Origin: Maratus speciosus
Taxonomy: Eukaryota > Arthropoda > Arachnida > Araneae > Salticidae
Direction: 5' to 3'
Length of the DNA: 64,000 bases
Assembly (NCBI GenBank): GCA_963932465.1
Contig: OZ010792.1
Span: forward strand, 190,980,256-191,044,255
Part shown: one piece after another, positions 22,847 to 33,700 of the stretch
Numbering within the stretch: position 1 is the first letter of the stretch
Layout of the letters: every line of letters begins with the position of its first letter
Position numbers and translations under genes: made by a program
The notes under the pieces: model-generated
Told to the model about the DNA's origin: nothing
Seen by the model: only the letters and a program-made list of their open reading frames with translations
Databases searched by the model: none

Positions 22847-23372
22847 CTGAGAGGTTTTCAAAACTCACGAGACACCAGACAGTAGAGCAGTCGGTCACTA
22901 TGGTTATGGGGTTCAACCGCTTGACAGAGGAGGGATGGAAGCAAAAATGAAGGAATTTTACTTACGTTTTGGAAGCTTTCCCGGAAAACTCATATTGTCA
23001 CAATACATCATATCGCATCGGTCCATTCAATTCTATCCTATCCTATTCTCACAATTGGAAATAGTAGTAAGTTCTCAGAGATAATAAGCCCTCATGCATA
23101 GATGCCATCATGCCTCTAGATAAAATAAATCGTTTATGTTTTCCTTGTGCGGTCAAAATAGCTGATATCAGAACTTCAAGTTTAATATTCTTTTGCTATT
23201 TCTTTCTTTCAATTTAAAATTTTATAGTTTTTTTTTACAAGTTAGAAATTCTGAAAATGTCTTACGTAAGCATCATTCAAACCCCCCCTCCCTCTTTGTC
23301 AGCAAAAATAAGCAAATCGCTAACCCCTCCCCCCCCCCTTAGGTGCTTACGTAATATTTGAACGGCCCCTAA

Positions 23373-24420
23373 GTATATAAAAATTAAATAACAATTACAT
23401 TAATGAAAGTAAGCTAAACTGAGTCATATTTAAACACTTTGGATTACTCATTTATGTTTTAACTATTATAAATGATTATATTAATTAAAAATTATTTATA
23501 TCAAAAATTGCCTTAATATGGCAACGCTATATTTTTGTTTGGATTACAGATAATATTCACTAACATCAAAACGAGTAATTTTAGCATTAAATTTATTCAA
23601 TTATTTACTGCCTTTATTTGACAATTTAAAATTACTAAAATACTAATTGTATCTAACATTTTACAAACTTATTGGAAATCGCACCACATTTACGCACAAT
23701 GACCTTAAGTTTTTTATCTTACGTACCTTTCTTAAAATGTTTCTTCTCATATATTACGAGTTATGTGTTTTAATAGTTCCCGAACACTTACATTTTTATT
23801 TTTACTCATGAAACTGCATTATAAAGAATCTCCAGATAAATAAATTGGACAAATACAAGAAGCGATAAGTTTCGTTATTTTAGATACCTCTAGGTATTTA
23901 ATGGTCTTTGGGAATATAAATAACTAGCAAGAAATTTAATGTTTGTATAAATATATAGGTATCTGTATGTACATGTACATAATAGTGGAACTAAAAAACG
24001 AAGTTTTGAATTTTTCATTCTGATAGTAATTATTTTTTTCCTTTTTAACTCCATACAAAGAAAACATCTTTCTTTTAATTTTAAAATGATATTTTCTGAT
24101 TCCTCAAAGCGTCTGATTTTCCCTGAAAAGCGAGTAAAACCCAATAATTCCATTAAAAAAACTTTACTCTTAATATTTTATTTTATATTTTATAAAATTA
24201 AAATAATAAACTGTTATGGTCCTGTAATAAAGAGTATAATTTAGTTTTAATCTAATGGAAAAGATGGACCTATTTTATTTGACCTTGGTAGAAGCCAGCG
24301 TAGTGGGCTTTGGCTGTCATTGTCTCTGTTTTACTTGACTACGAGTTAGTTCGAGTTAGCGAATAGCGGAGTTTATGTTTTAGCAGTTTCCCAGATTATT
24401 TTTTAATAAACAGTGACAAA
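23373..24420. other. No recognised gene
   Basis: AT-rich DNA between the 4.3-kb transposon and the next gene remnant. The minus-strand ORF 23890-24153 has no recognisable feature. Confidence 0.4.
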
Positions 24421-24424
24421 TGTG

Positions 24425-26172
24425 ACAATATCTTCTAAAATTCCTAAAACTAGAAAAAATGTTAAGTGTTTTGTGCCTCGAGAACCAAAATAATTAACAT
24501 TAGACTATCGTCTCTTGCGAACATATGAAGATGTTATGAAACATTACTTATGGGTTCAATTTAACTTAAAATCTGACATCTGAAATCTGAAACACACTAT
24601 TTCTGAAATATCTAAGGCTATTGCTGATGCAATTGGAAGTGTATGGCTGATAGCTTCAATTACAATGGTTTCTGATATACGAATCATAAAAATGAAGAGA
24701 CTATCATGAGAAATATCAAATTTTGAAGAGAAATATTAATAGTAGAAAGAATAATCTCACATCCAATATAAAATTGCAAAATTTCAGGTAATAGTACAAA
24801 GAAACTTTCTTTGTGTGAATACACTAAATATTATCACGTTTCAGAACAAGAACGCAACTTCCTCAAAGACCAAAGAGAGGAAAAGATTATGGCAATGGGA
24901 TCAATAGATATAAAAACTATACAGAAAATGATGTACAGTGTAGTAAGAGTGGAAAATGAAGCATCAAGGAAAGAAAAAATTATATGAAAACAAAAAAGTG
25001 ATGTTTTGATGGGCAACTAGCTGTCTGAAGAAGATAGTTCTGAAAGTAATAGTTAAATCGGTAGTTCTGCGCACCATGAATTTGGCTATCAACCAGCTGA
25101 AAGAACCGGAGTATTAGACAAATCTGCAAGTATTATTGCAGATGGCATCTTAGAAGATGTGAGTATTTCTGATGATAATAAAGAAAAGGTAATTGACAAC
25201 ATTGCTTTAAGAAGACAAAGAGAGAAGAAAAGGGAAATTTTCAAATCAGTTAATTTTACAATATTTGTATTTTGATAGCAGAGAGGATAACACTGTGATA
25301 ATTGAAGCAAAGGGGGGGGGGGATGTACCAAAAAATCATTACAGATTAAATAGTCTTAGTTTAAGGGCTAGGATCAAACTATATTGGTCATATTTCATTT
25401 ATATCTTCTTCAGCTATTAATTATTAATATAGCCAATGGAATTTTGGTGTCTTTTCAAAATAATAATATGAAATTTCAAGTTTGAAACTTATTGGATGCG
25501 ATGGAATAACCAACAGTCAACAAAATTTTGCGCAATTACTTTTGTGTCCTGTAAAACTCCTCCTGAAAATGTAAAGTTTGTTACTGAATATGTTATAAAA
25601 ATTTATAGTCATATGTGGTTCAACATCCAGTTAAAAACTTCTTGGAAATATGGATTGTTCATTTGTGGGAAATGATTAAATGTCCCAAGTACCCCGAAAC
25701 ACAGTATAAAGACATCATTGATTCAGTCATTCAGATAAATGTATATTTTGACAATAAAGAAAATATACTTTTGGAAATGTTAACCAATTCCCTTAATATA
25801 TAAGAGACCTTGGATATAGAAGGATAATAACATCTAGATCCAAGTCCAATAAATATGTCAGCAGTTTTGAAGTTAACTTTGAGGTCTTAACTTTAATGCT
25901 TCCAAACACTTAATTGGAATCCGTGTAAGTTAACAGAATCTCCTGTCTTGTCGGACTTATCAGGTGAAGAACTTTGAAAAAAATTGTACACCTCATTTTT
26001 AGGTTTTCCCCTGTTATACGCAAACATTACAAAGGTGTGTGAAATTGTCACGGAAGCTGCGTCAACCGTCTCTGGATATGAAGCAAGAGATGGCTTTATC
26101 TTGGGAATATTGAAATCCCTCAATGTAATGCAAAAGTTTGATACAAAGAAGGGTTATAAGGCAAAAAGTTGA
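24425..26172 (+). pseudogene. Degraded copy of a repeated arthropod gene family (GCDG motif)
   Basis: Collinear fragments match an uncharacterised multi-copy family I recall from arthropod genomes. They are YEDVMKHYLWVQFNLK (about 24505), AIADAIGSVW..ASI, EQERNFLKDQREEKIMAMGS (about 24842), AERTGVLDKSASIIADGILE (about 25096), LIGCDGITNSQQN (about 25488), DSVIQINVYFDNKENILLEM (about 25718) and TEAASTVSGYEARDGFILGI followed by KFDTKKGYKAKS (26060-26172). Stops and frameshifts separate the pieces. In intact relatives the GCDGT segment and the RDGFIR-type end are the most conserved. Its function is unknown to me; its dispersed, decayed state suggests a transposon gene. TIRs were not found. Confidence 0.65.
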
Positions 26173-26433
26173 ATAGCTAATACAAAAAGGGAGGGAAGGA
26201 GGATGGAAGCCGATAAATAGCCACAACCTCGTAGTGACTTCTGTGTAGTATTTGCTTAATATAAGCTTATGTGAGCTAACAGCTGTGTTGTTCACTTTAA
26301 GTTACTTTACACTGAAATTGTAAAAGTTTACTGTTCTTGAGGAACCGGAAAACAAATTAATTAAAAAAAAATTCAGCCGATATTTAAGGCATCCAAAACG
26401 GATAAAAGTTTTCACTTTATGCATTAAAATATA

Positions 26434-26470
<37 letters not shown>

Positions 26471-26929
26471 CATACTTAAGTTCCACCCTAATGTACATAC
26501 AAATAGACGTAACTTTATAAAATACTTCTATTTAATATTATGCAGTAAAACTATAAAAAAAAAGTAAAAATTATGTTTTTTTTCTTTTATCTACAGTAAT
26601 GAATTTTATCAAGCATGTTTTTGTTATATCCTATTGAATAACATATACATGTTGAATATTATTTCAATCTCTTTTTATTTTAAGTTCTTCATATAGAGAA
26701 ACATTCGCAACAAATATTATAAAAATATATTACTATTGAGAAAAAAATATAAATCTTGATAGTACACTAATTTCAAATATAACTTATTTGCTATAAATCC
26801 TAAAATGCTATAGTGAAGGCAATAACTGTAAAAAACATAGAGTATCATCAAAATAATAATAAAAAATCATATAAACAAATACAGTGATTTAACCTGTCTA
26901 GTTGAAATCAGCCACTACACAATGTTTTA
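26173..26929. other. No recognised gene; poly-T
   Basis: Contains a T-run of about 27 at 26440-26466 and otherwise AT-rich DNA. No ORF is supported. Confidence 0.4.
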
Positions 26930-27187
26930 GGGTTTCGTTATATGACGAAACCCTATTCGTTTCACTCTTCTGTCTGTCAGAGTTCGTTGTCTGAATCTGT
27001 ATAAATTTGAGACGTGAAATTTGGCATATTTATAACTGAACACCTCCTATTACACTACAAATGATAAAATTTTGAAAAAATATCATATTACTTCAATTAA
27101 ATGGATTAATTCTATGACATCCACCCATTTCTGCGATTTAGTTTCAAGACACAACCTTAATTTAAGTCATTTTTAATTAGCCTAGAT

Positions 27188-28039
27188 CAGGGGTCGGCAA
27201 GTAATTTTAATTGGGGTCTAAATGCTTTTGAATTTTTTCTTCGAGGCCCAGAGAAAACAACACTTAAGATATATAAGTGATTATTACTTTTAAATTGTAT
27301 TTTTTTACATACACATACATATAATATAAAATAGAAAAGCCAAGTCTTCGTTCTGAAAAATTACTACATATACAGGTATACGTACCGAAAACTTTTACAT
27401 ATTCATAATAAAATAGAAAAGGCAAGCATTCGATGAAAAATATATGCGAAAAGCCAGTTTTGTATAGTTCGGTTTACGTGGTGAACAGCTAATGCAGATA
27501 GTGTCTTCAAGGTGGGCGCCCGTTAATCTCGAACGATATTTGTTCCTGAAAAAATTCATTTTGGAAAAAGTTCTTTCACATATATACGTAGAGCCAAACA
27601 TAACAGCCAGGTTAGTAGCTAATTTTTTGCAATTTTCCTAATTTTCTGTGACGTGTTTACCCGAAAATTCTTCAAGGGATGCAGTTTTATAAATTTGCAA
27701 AGAAATATCTTCTTGGTAATCAAATATATCCATTTGATGTAAAGGTTTTTCAAAACTGAAAAACTTCGCAACCACACCTGTCCATTCTGAAGCTGGATCA
27801 ACTTCATAAGGTGGTTTACAGAATTGAGACAACTAACCTATCTTTGCAAAGTCTTGGAATCCTGCTTCAAATTCTTTCACATGATCTCACATAAAACTTT
27901 GGAATACTCTAGTGTGTATTTCTGAATTCTTCTTTTTATATTCAAGAAATGCTGGAAAATGAATAAATTCTTCATTTGCAATATCTTTTTCTCCGGTCCA
28001 GGCATCGACCTTCCGCGTTCCGCCAGTTGCCGACTGTGG
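27188..28039 (-). mobile_element. hAT element remnant with near-perfect 8-bp TSD
   Basis: The left end is CAGGGGTCGGCAAGTAATTT and the right end, complemented, is approximately CACAGTCGGCAACTGGCGG. It is flanked by GCCTAGAT (27180-27187) and GCCTAGAA (28040-28047), a target duplication with one mismatch. It encodes part of a hAT transposase on the minus strand. Confidence 0.75.
27395..27860 (-). pseudogene. hAT transposase C-terminus (GTF2IRD2/ZBED-like), truncated
   Basis: The minus strand reads CKPPYEVDPASEWTGVVAK, then ASLEEFSGKHVTEN, a stop, and LAVMFGSTYICERTFSKMNF followed by YRSRLTGAHLEDTICI. The MFGSTYxCExxFSxMxxxxxxYRSRLTxxHL pattern is the C-terminal dimerisation (hATC) region of hAT transposases. 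At least one stop (near 27640) interrupts it, and the N-terminal BED finger and most of the catalytic domain are missing. Confidence 0.85.
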
Positions 28040-28538
28040 GCCTAGAATGTAACGCATTTAGTTCCTATTGAAAAGGTTTTTGATTCGAAGATCGGCGTCG
28101 GAGTTTGAAATTTTTTGTCTGGATTGATTCTTATTAAATAATATATTCAACATTACAGATTTTTTTATTTTATTTTAAGGCCAAACATTGATATTTCCGA
28201 TTTTTTTTCGGCCAACAATATTTCATTGTCCGATGGATTTAAATAAGAGAATTTTCGTACATTTTTGCTATTTTAAGAATTTTGTTTTTTTAGATAAAAT
28301 TAAATCATTTAATTAAATATTCTTTTTAGATATGAAACATGTGCTGTTACAGTCATCTGAAAAGCAGTTCTTAAATATTTTTAATTTGATTGAAAAATAG
28401 TGTGTAATGCATTTTAAAATTAAATTTAATAGTACTGACATCTATGTTGTTATTGATAAATGGTAAAGTGCTTTAAAATGAATATTAAACGAAACCCTCT
28501 CTGCGATCTTCGGTCACGCTCACCCACTTATTTATAAT

Positions 28539-28793
28539 TAGAGTGTTTTTCAACTCTTACCCGCATGTTCTAGAAAACAAGTAAAAAGAACTTGCCAAAG
28601 GATAAATTAGAACGGGTAAAATAGAGGATATTAAGATTCCTGAAGTGTAAAGAAGTAAAAAAAAGACAAACGTTTCTTAATCCAGGTAAATATAATATAA
28701 TCTATAATCGCGAAAGGAAATATTAAGTAACATCTTTTGAGCTACCCATCATTAGTAAAAGTGTTTTATCTTCAAAAACCTCAGAAAAAAATA
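28539..28793. other. Short spacer without features
   Basis: AT-rich DNA between the family 3 element and the Tc1-like element; nothing recognised. Confidence 0.4.
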
Positions 28794-30443
28794 TAGAGTG
28801 GTAACAAAAATTGTAGATATTTTTTGAAATTTTCATGTACTATCACTTTGTGTGCTTATAGAATATATTTATTTTCATTTAAAAGCAAATGTTTATACAT
28901 CAAGTTCAAGGAAATTTAATGTAATTTAATTAAAAACAGAATTAAAATATCTGCATTATAAAAAAAGTTACGCTTACTTTATTCTAAAATACAAACACAA
29001 TTAATTAGTCATGAATTCTGAAGGATATTTTAATAAAAGATTCCTAGCCAATCCAAATGTCTGTTCTGAGAACCAATCAAATGTCAGTAACTAAACTGTA
29101 GTATGTTTTGATTTGTAAAAGCGGTATTTTGCTGGAAAGAACTTTGCAGAAGGGTGGATACTAGTGTTACAAAAATAGAATAATATATTTTTTGAAATAT
29201 TTCTATTTTTTTCTTCATGCAAATAATTTAAAATAATGTCATCAACAACAAGAACTGATTGGGCACCTGCAAAAAGAAGCAGAATTGTCATATTGAGAGA
29301 AAATGGTCTCTCTGATGCTGAAATTGTAAGACAGGTTGGGGGATCAGTCACTTTTCCTGGCGCACGAAATTTGTGCTTACGTTATGAAGAAACTAAATCA
29401 GTGATAAACAAGGCAAGATTAGGCAGAAAAAAATGAACAAGTGTATGCAGGTATTTTCTTAGTTCAAAAACAATAAGAAGATTAGCAGGTTTAACACTAA
29501 AAGCTAGAATTCCGAGGAAGGAAAAAAACATTTTAAATTTTCAGCAACGCAAGAAACGAGTTCACTCGGCAAAAGAACACATTAATTGGTCAGAAAATCA
29601 GTGGAAGCAAATAATCTTGAGTGATGAGAGTAAAATGTAACTCTTTGGCATAGATGGGCGAAAATATGTGAGACATAGGGTAGGGGAAGAGCTGCATCAT
29701 TGAGATTGTATCTGAAATTGCATTGAAGCAACTAAAAAGAACCCAACATACGTCATGCTTTGAGGCTGTATGTCTGCAGATGGTGTGGGCTTCATGCAAG
29801 GGATTGATAACATTCTGAATGGAAAGAAAATACATCGAAACTGTACTGGAACCAAAGTTCATACCTTCCATCAGGGATCTCTTCCCCAATAAAGCACCAT
29901 TTATCTTTCAGCAGGATTTAGCTCCATGCCATACGGCAAAAATATGCAAACATGGTTTAAAAATAAAAGCATACAATTAATACCACGGCCAGGAAACAAC
30001 CCTGATGAATTCTATAGAAAATTTGTGGCGAAGTTTGAAAATCTCTGTACAAAAAAAGCGTCCATCTTATAAAACGCAACTTATTGAACCTATAATTCAT
30101 TCTTGGCATCATGTGATTAAAAAGAATGAAAGGAAAACACTAGTTCTCTCAATGAAAAGACGCTGTGAAGCTGTAATAAAAAACAAAGTTTCTCCTACTA
30201 AATATTGAATGTGTAAGTGTAACTTTAATAAAATGAAATCTAAGACAGATCTTACTTTTTGTAAGTGTAACTTATTTTGAATGGCAGACATTTTAATTCT
30301 GTTTCTTTTATTAAATTCTACATTAAACTTTCTTGAATTTGATATATAAATATATTTCGGTGAAATTTATTATATTTTTCAAGCACACAAATTTATAAAA
30401 CATGAAAATTTAAAAAAAATGCCCACAATTTTGGCCACTACTG
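28794..30443 (+). mobile_element. Tc1-like transposon, second element
   Basis: The right end, complemented, reads CAGTAGTGGCCAAAATTGTG followed by GGCATTTTTTTTAAATTTTC. The left end reads AGAGTGGTAACAAAAATTGT followed by AGATATTTTTTGAAATTTTC. The TIRs are thus about 45 bp at TA boundaries (near 28792 and 30444-30445). It encloses the broken transposase at 29236-30208. Confidence 0.8.
29236..30208 (+). pseudogene. Tc1-like transposase pseudogene
   Basis: The first 66 codons are open: WAPAKRSRIVILRENGLSDA plus EIVRQVGG is the first helix-turn-helix and RLGRKK the linker. Then come stops at 29434 and elsewhere. The catalytic motifs survive in separate frames: LSDESKM-stop (first Asp, about 29623), FQQDLAPCHTA (second Asp, about 29922) and PGNNPD / MNSIENLWRSL across a frameshift (Glu, near 30015). 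The end is NKVSPTKY. Length and order fit a roughly 340-residue Tc1 transposase. It is clearly dead; the element is unrelated in detail to the one at 5895. Confidence 0.88.
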
Positions 30444-30445
30444 TA

Positions 30446-32642
30446 TATTCGAGATTTTCAGCAGCATTTGTAAACAAACAAACAAACAAACAAACAAAAA
30501 AAATGCTGCCACTAAATTTCGGAAGTGTTTCCGAGTTGTTTGTATAGTTTAAAATTGGCATTCTCATCCCAAAATATAGATTGTTTGGATGCTAATCAAT
30601 TCTCGAGTAAAAATTTTCGTCTTCAACAAGCATCTTTAACAAACAAACTTGAAAAATTAGCAACATTAACATGAACAGTAACATTAAATTTAATATTATT
30701 TTGTTAGTCCTGCGTGTGTAAATTTAATTACACAGTTGAAAATGTTCATTGGGAATTTATAGCATTCTAAAACCGATTATCCGGTATGAAAAAATCCATG
30801 CCGGCTCGACCTACAGGCGGAGGTAGATTTCGAAGTTAAGTACTATTTTCACCAACAAAAACTAATTCAAGATTAGAGATAAATCCAGTTTAACAATTTT
30901 ACCTGGCCGCTTTTGACGAGTTTTTAATTTCCTTTTTTTCTGTAAAAGCTGGTTTTATCTGAATCAAGTTAATACGATAATATTTTTTCAACCCCTATTT
31001 TTTTAATTTGTTTTTGCTTTAAGAGTTGATCCTGCTGGATTTGATATCTTCTGAATTGACGACGTTATGATTTTTTTCTTCTTCCTCACATTTTGTTGCG
31101 GTAATAGTTGGTCCTACGAAAAACCTGTCAATATAAAAGTTGTAGATAATATTACGAGGATTTACAATAAATTTAAGTAGATTTGATATTATGAGAATTG
31201 ACGAAGTTATAATTTTTTTTTCTCCCTAAAACCCTGTTTTTTTCGCCCCTTAAGGTTATTTTGAGATTTATCAAATATCTGTCATATATAAATTTTTGGT
31301 CCTTTTCCTAGAAGTAATAAAAAATTTAAACCGATTTGATGCGTATTAAAGTTAAGAAGTTATGGGGTGTAATTTTTGTGTAAAAGTGTAATTTTTGAAT
31401 CTCACAAAACCCATTCCTTTCTCCACTCCCTAGGACCGATTTTGCCCATTAACGAACTTGGCCGAGATTTTATACCCCTTGATTTTATGTATCAGTTTGG
31501 AAGAGATTTGTGCAATTAATTATGGAAGTTATCGTGTCCATAAAAAGATATATATATATATATATATATATCGGGCATTCTCACAATCTTTTGACTTTTA
31601 AGTACCTGAATAATAATTTTTATTTTAGTACATATCCTTGTGTTTTTTTCATATACTGGGAAATTTCCCATTGCATGATTGCATAACAATATTAACGAGT
31701 TAAATAAATTTTGGACGATGTTGGGGGTCCAAATACCAGGAAAACTCCTATACCATCCCGTGTCCCTGGTGCTGATTTTTAAGTTTGGAGCTGCCTGTAT
31801 AAAATTGTTTCAATAAAATTATGTAGACGTAATTTTTTTCCGACACTGGGATAATTGTTTAATATAAATATGTAGCAAAAAATTAACCTGCACACATTTT
31901 TACGGTTGATATTAATTTTTGAACTCTGTCCCCGGGTTTTAGATTCCTTACCATCCTTCTTGCTAAACTTATACAGAAAATTACTTCAGATGCAGCCACA
32001 GAATTTTTTCAAGTTTTTTCTCATTCAGAAGTATGCTAGAGAAAGAATGTCTAAAATTCTTTGACAGGAAAATTACTGCAGGATTTAAATCAGCATTTAA
32101 ATATCAATTTCAAGCATCGTTTCTTTATTGGTTGTCTTCCCGTCCCCGAGGTTCATTCCTGCACTTTTCGGGGTAAATTGATTTTTTTTTTTTTTCATCC
32201 AAAGTAAATAACTGTTTCTAAAAAAATATGAACACTGTGACTATCACTTAGTCTTAACGTGATTTGCCTAAAAATAGTGGTAATTTTCCTTACCGTCCCA
32301 TCCTTACCATCCCTTTTTTTTCAGTTACCGTCCCTTTTTCCTGTACCATAACTTTTTTTGTCATTCCGTCCATTCTTTAACACCCCTTTAAGACAATGTT
32401 ATACCAAAATTGTGTACTAAAAATACTATATTGTTATTATTTCTTATTTGAATGTCCTGTGTGTACTATGCAAATTCATTATAAGTAAGAATTTAGAAGA
32501 AATTAGAAAGTTATAGTGGTAAAATGGTAAGGAAAATTAAACTTGCAAGTTAAACTTAAATCTCAGTTAAATAAAATTTTTTTGCTGCTGACCATTTTTT
32601 CTTTATTTTGAATCATTAAGGCATTCGTCTACCAGATTAAAA
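30446..32642. other. Non-coding DNA with dispersed repeats
   Basis: Contains a CAAA microsatellite (30474-30500), a segment (30557-30790) homologous to 59445-59640, and about three degenerate 147-bp units at 31009-31440 (TTTGATAT...GAATTGACGACGTTATGA-like). A TA run lies at 31549-31572, and a zone at 31740-32350 repeats TTACCGTCCC and ACCATCCC. No gene is supported. Confidence 0.5.
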
Positions 32643-33700
32643 TGTTATTTTAGCAAGTTTAATTTCACCAGATTTTTATTCCCGAAAGTCAAAAGATTGT
32701 GTAAAAATAATAGATTAGATAAAGAGAATGATTATATGTTGCAGTTTAAAACTATATATCCATTTGGATTGAATACATTGGTTAATAAAGTTAATTTATT
32801 GAAGGTTAGAAATGTACATGATTTATTTTATAATTTTAATGATAAAGTTGTTATAAAAAGAGGAAAGAGGGGGTCTCGTAAATATAATAAAGTTACTAAT
32901 CATGTAATTCCTAATATATGGATTAAGAATTTGGAATTTGTTTTTGATAAAAATTATAGTGTTAAAAATGTTAAAATGTAGGTTTTTAAATTAAAGATTA
33001 ATGTGCTTAAGAAAATTTAAAAAAAAATGTTTGGATGTTTTCAAATTTAAAAATTTACAGTTTAAAGATATATTATATGATTTAATTAATTTTAAGTTAT
33101 TAAATAGAGATGAAGTTAATAAAGAAGTAATTTATTTTAATATAAAATTTCAACAAAAATCTTTTGATAATTTGAATTTAAATGCAATATGCAAACATAT
33201 TTACGACCTTTTTCCTCTTAAAGAATGTATTATTTCAGTTGCATATAATTATCCTAAACCATTAAGTAATAAGATTTTCAATTACAGACAAATAGCTTTT
33301 TCAAATGTTGATACAGTTTTAACTTGTTGTTGTAATAATATGGAATTTAAAGATTTTATAGATAATTATCATGGTCATATAATTACTGGTAATCTTGATA
33401 TAATCAAGAATAAAAATGTAAAATATGTAATGAATTTTGGTACAAAATTTAGAATTAATAGAAAAATTAGCAGCAATAAGGTACTAAATATTTTTAAGGA
33501 TAATGTCAATAATTTTATAAAGAAATATAGTTATAAATTGAGTATGCCTTTAGAGGCATTTTTTGAATGGAAGTCTCAAATTTTGGGGCATTTCAATAAT
33601 TTTTTTAAAGATTATTTAAATTCTGATAAGTATGAATATCAAAGTTTTAAAGATGAAGATGTAAAATTTATTGAACGTTTACAGAATAATTTTGTTATAC
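32643..33700 (+). pseudogene. Penelope-like retroelement, N-terminal ORF remnant
   Basis: Two reading segments (to 32981, and 33001-33714) are collinear with the region upstream of the reverse transcriptase in Penelope-like elements as I remember them. Seen are TIYPFGLNTLVNKVN, a basic KRGKRGSRKYNK stretch, ICKHIYDLFPLKECIISVAY, PKPLSNKIFNYRQI, TCCCNNMEFKDF, HGHIITGNLDII and NFGTKFRINRKIS. The HxHIITGxL and G(P/T)KFR motifs are the best anchors. A stop at 32980 splits the pieces. The reverse transcriptase and any GIY-YIG domain are absent. The open frame ends at 33714 only because it runs into a different repeat that starts near 33701. Codons are extremely AT-rich. Confidence 0.6.

Larger units (their letters stand above)
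19053..23369 (-). mobile_element. Complete 4.3-kb DNA transposon, TSD TAA
   Basis: The left end is GGGGCTGTTCAAATATTACG and the right end, complemented, is GGGGCCGTTCAAATATTACG; matching continues through TAAGCA and then a looser C-rich zone and a shared TTGTCAGCAAAAATAAGCAA block. TAA flanks both ends (19050-19052 and 23370-23372). The minus strand carries a broken DDE-like transposase gene (19369-21850). A hAT-type element (21901-22846) sits near the 5' side of that gene. A 3-bp TAA duplication would fit PIF/Harbinger-like (TWA) targeting, but the protein does not look like Harbinger, so the superfamily is not assigned. Confidence 0.85.
26930..28538 (+). mobile_element. DINE/HINE-like element, family 3, copy B
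   Basis: The head is the hairpin AGGGTTTCGT-TATAT-ACGAAACCCT followed by a short TCTGTCTGTC tract, CAGAGTTCGTTGTCTGAA and one core unit (TTGGCATATTTATAACTGAA). The tail is AAACGAAACCCTCTCTGCG, CGGTCACGCTCACCCACTTA near 28488-28530. Between them lies an 852-bp hAT remnant (27188-28039). Compared with the copy at 8779-9945 only about one core unit is left. Confidence 0.7.

Noticed and set aside
19053..23369. Harbinger assignment from the TAA duplication
   Set aside because: The protein motifs (SQDDKA, VTVDGGPDENPRY, VERRMTPLSREL) do not match what I know of Harbinger nucleases, and no Myb-like second gene is seen.
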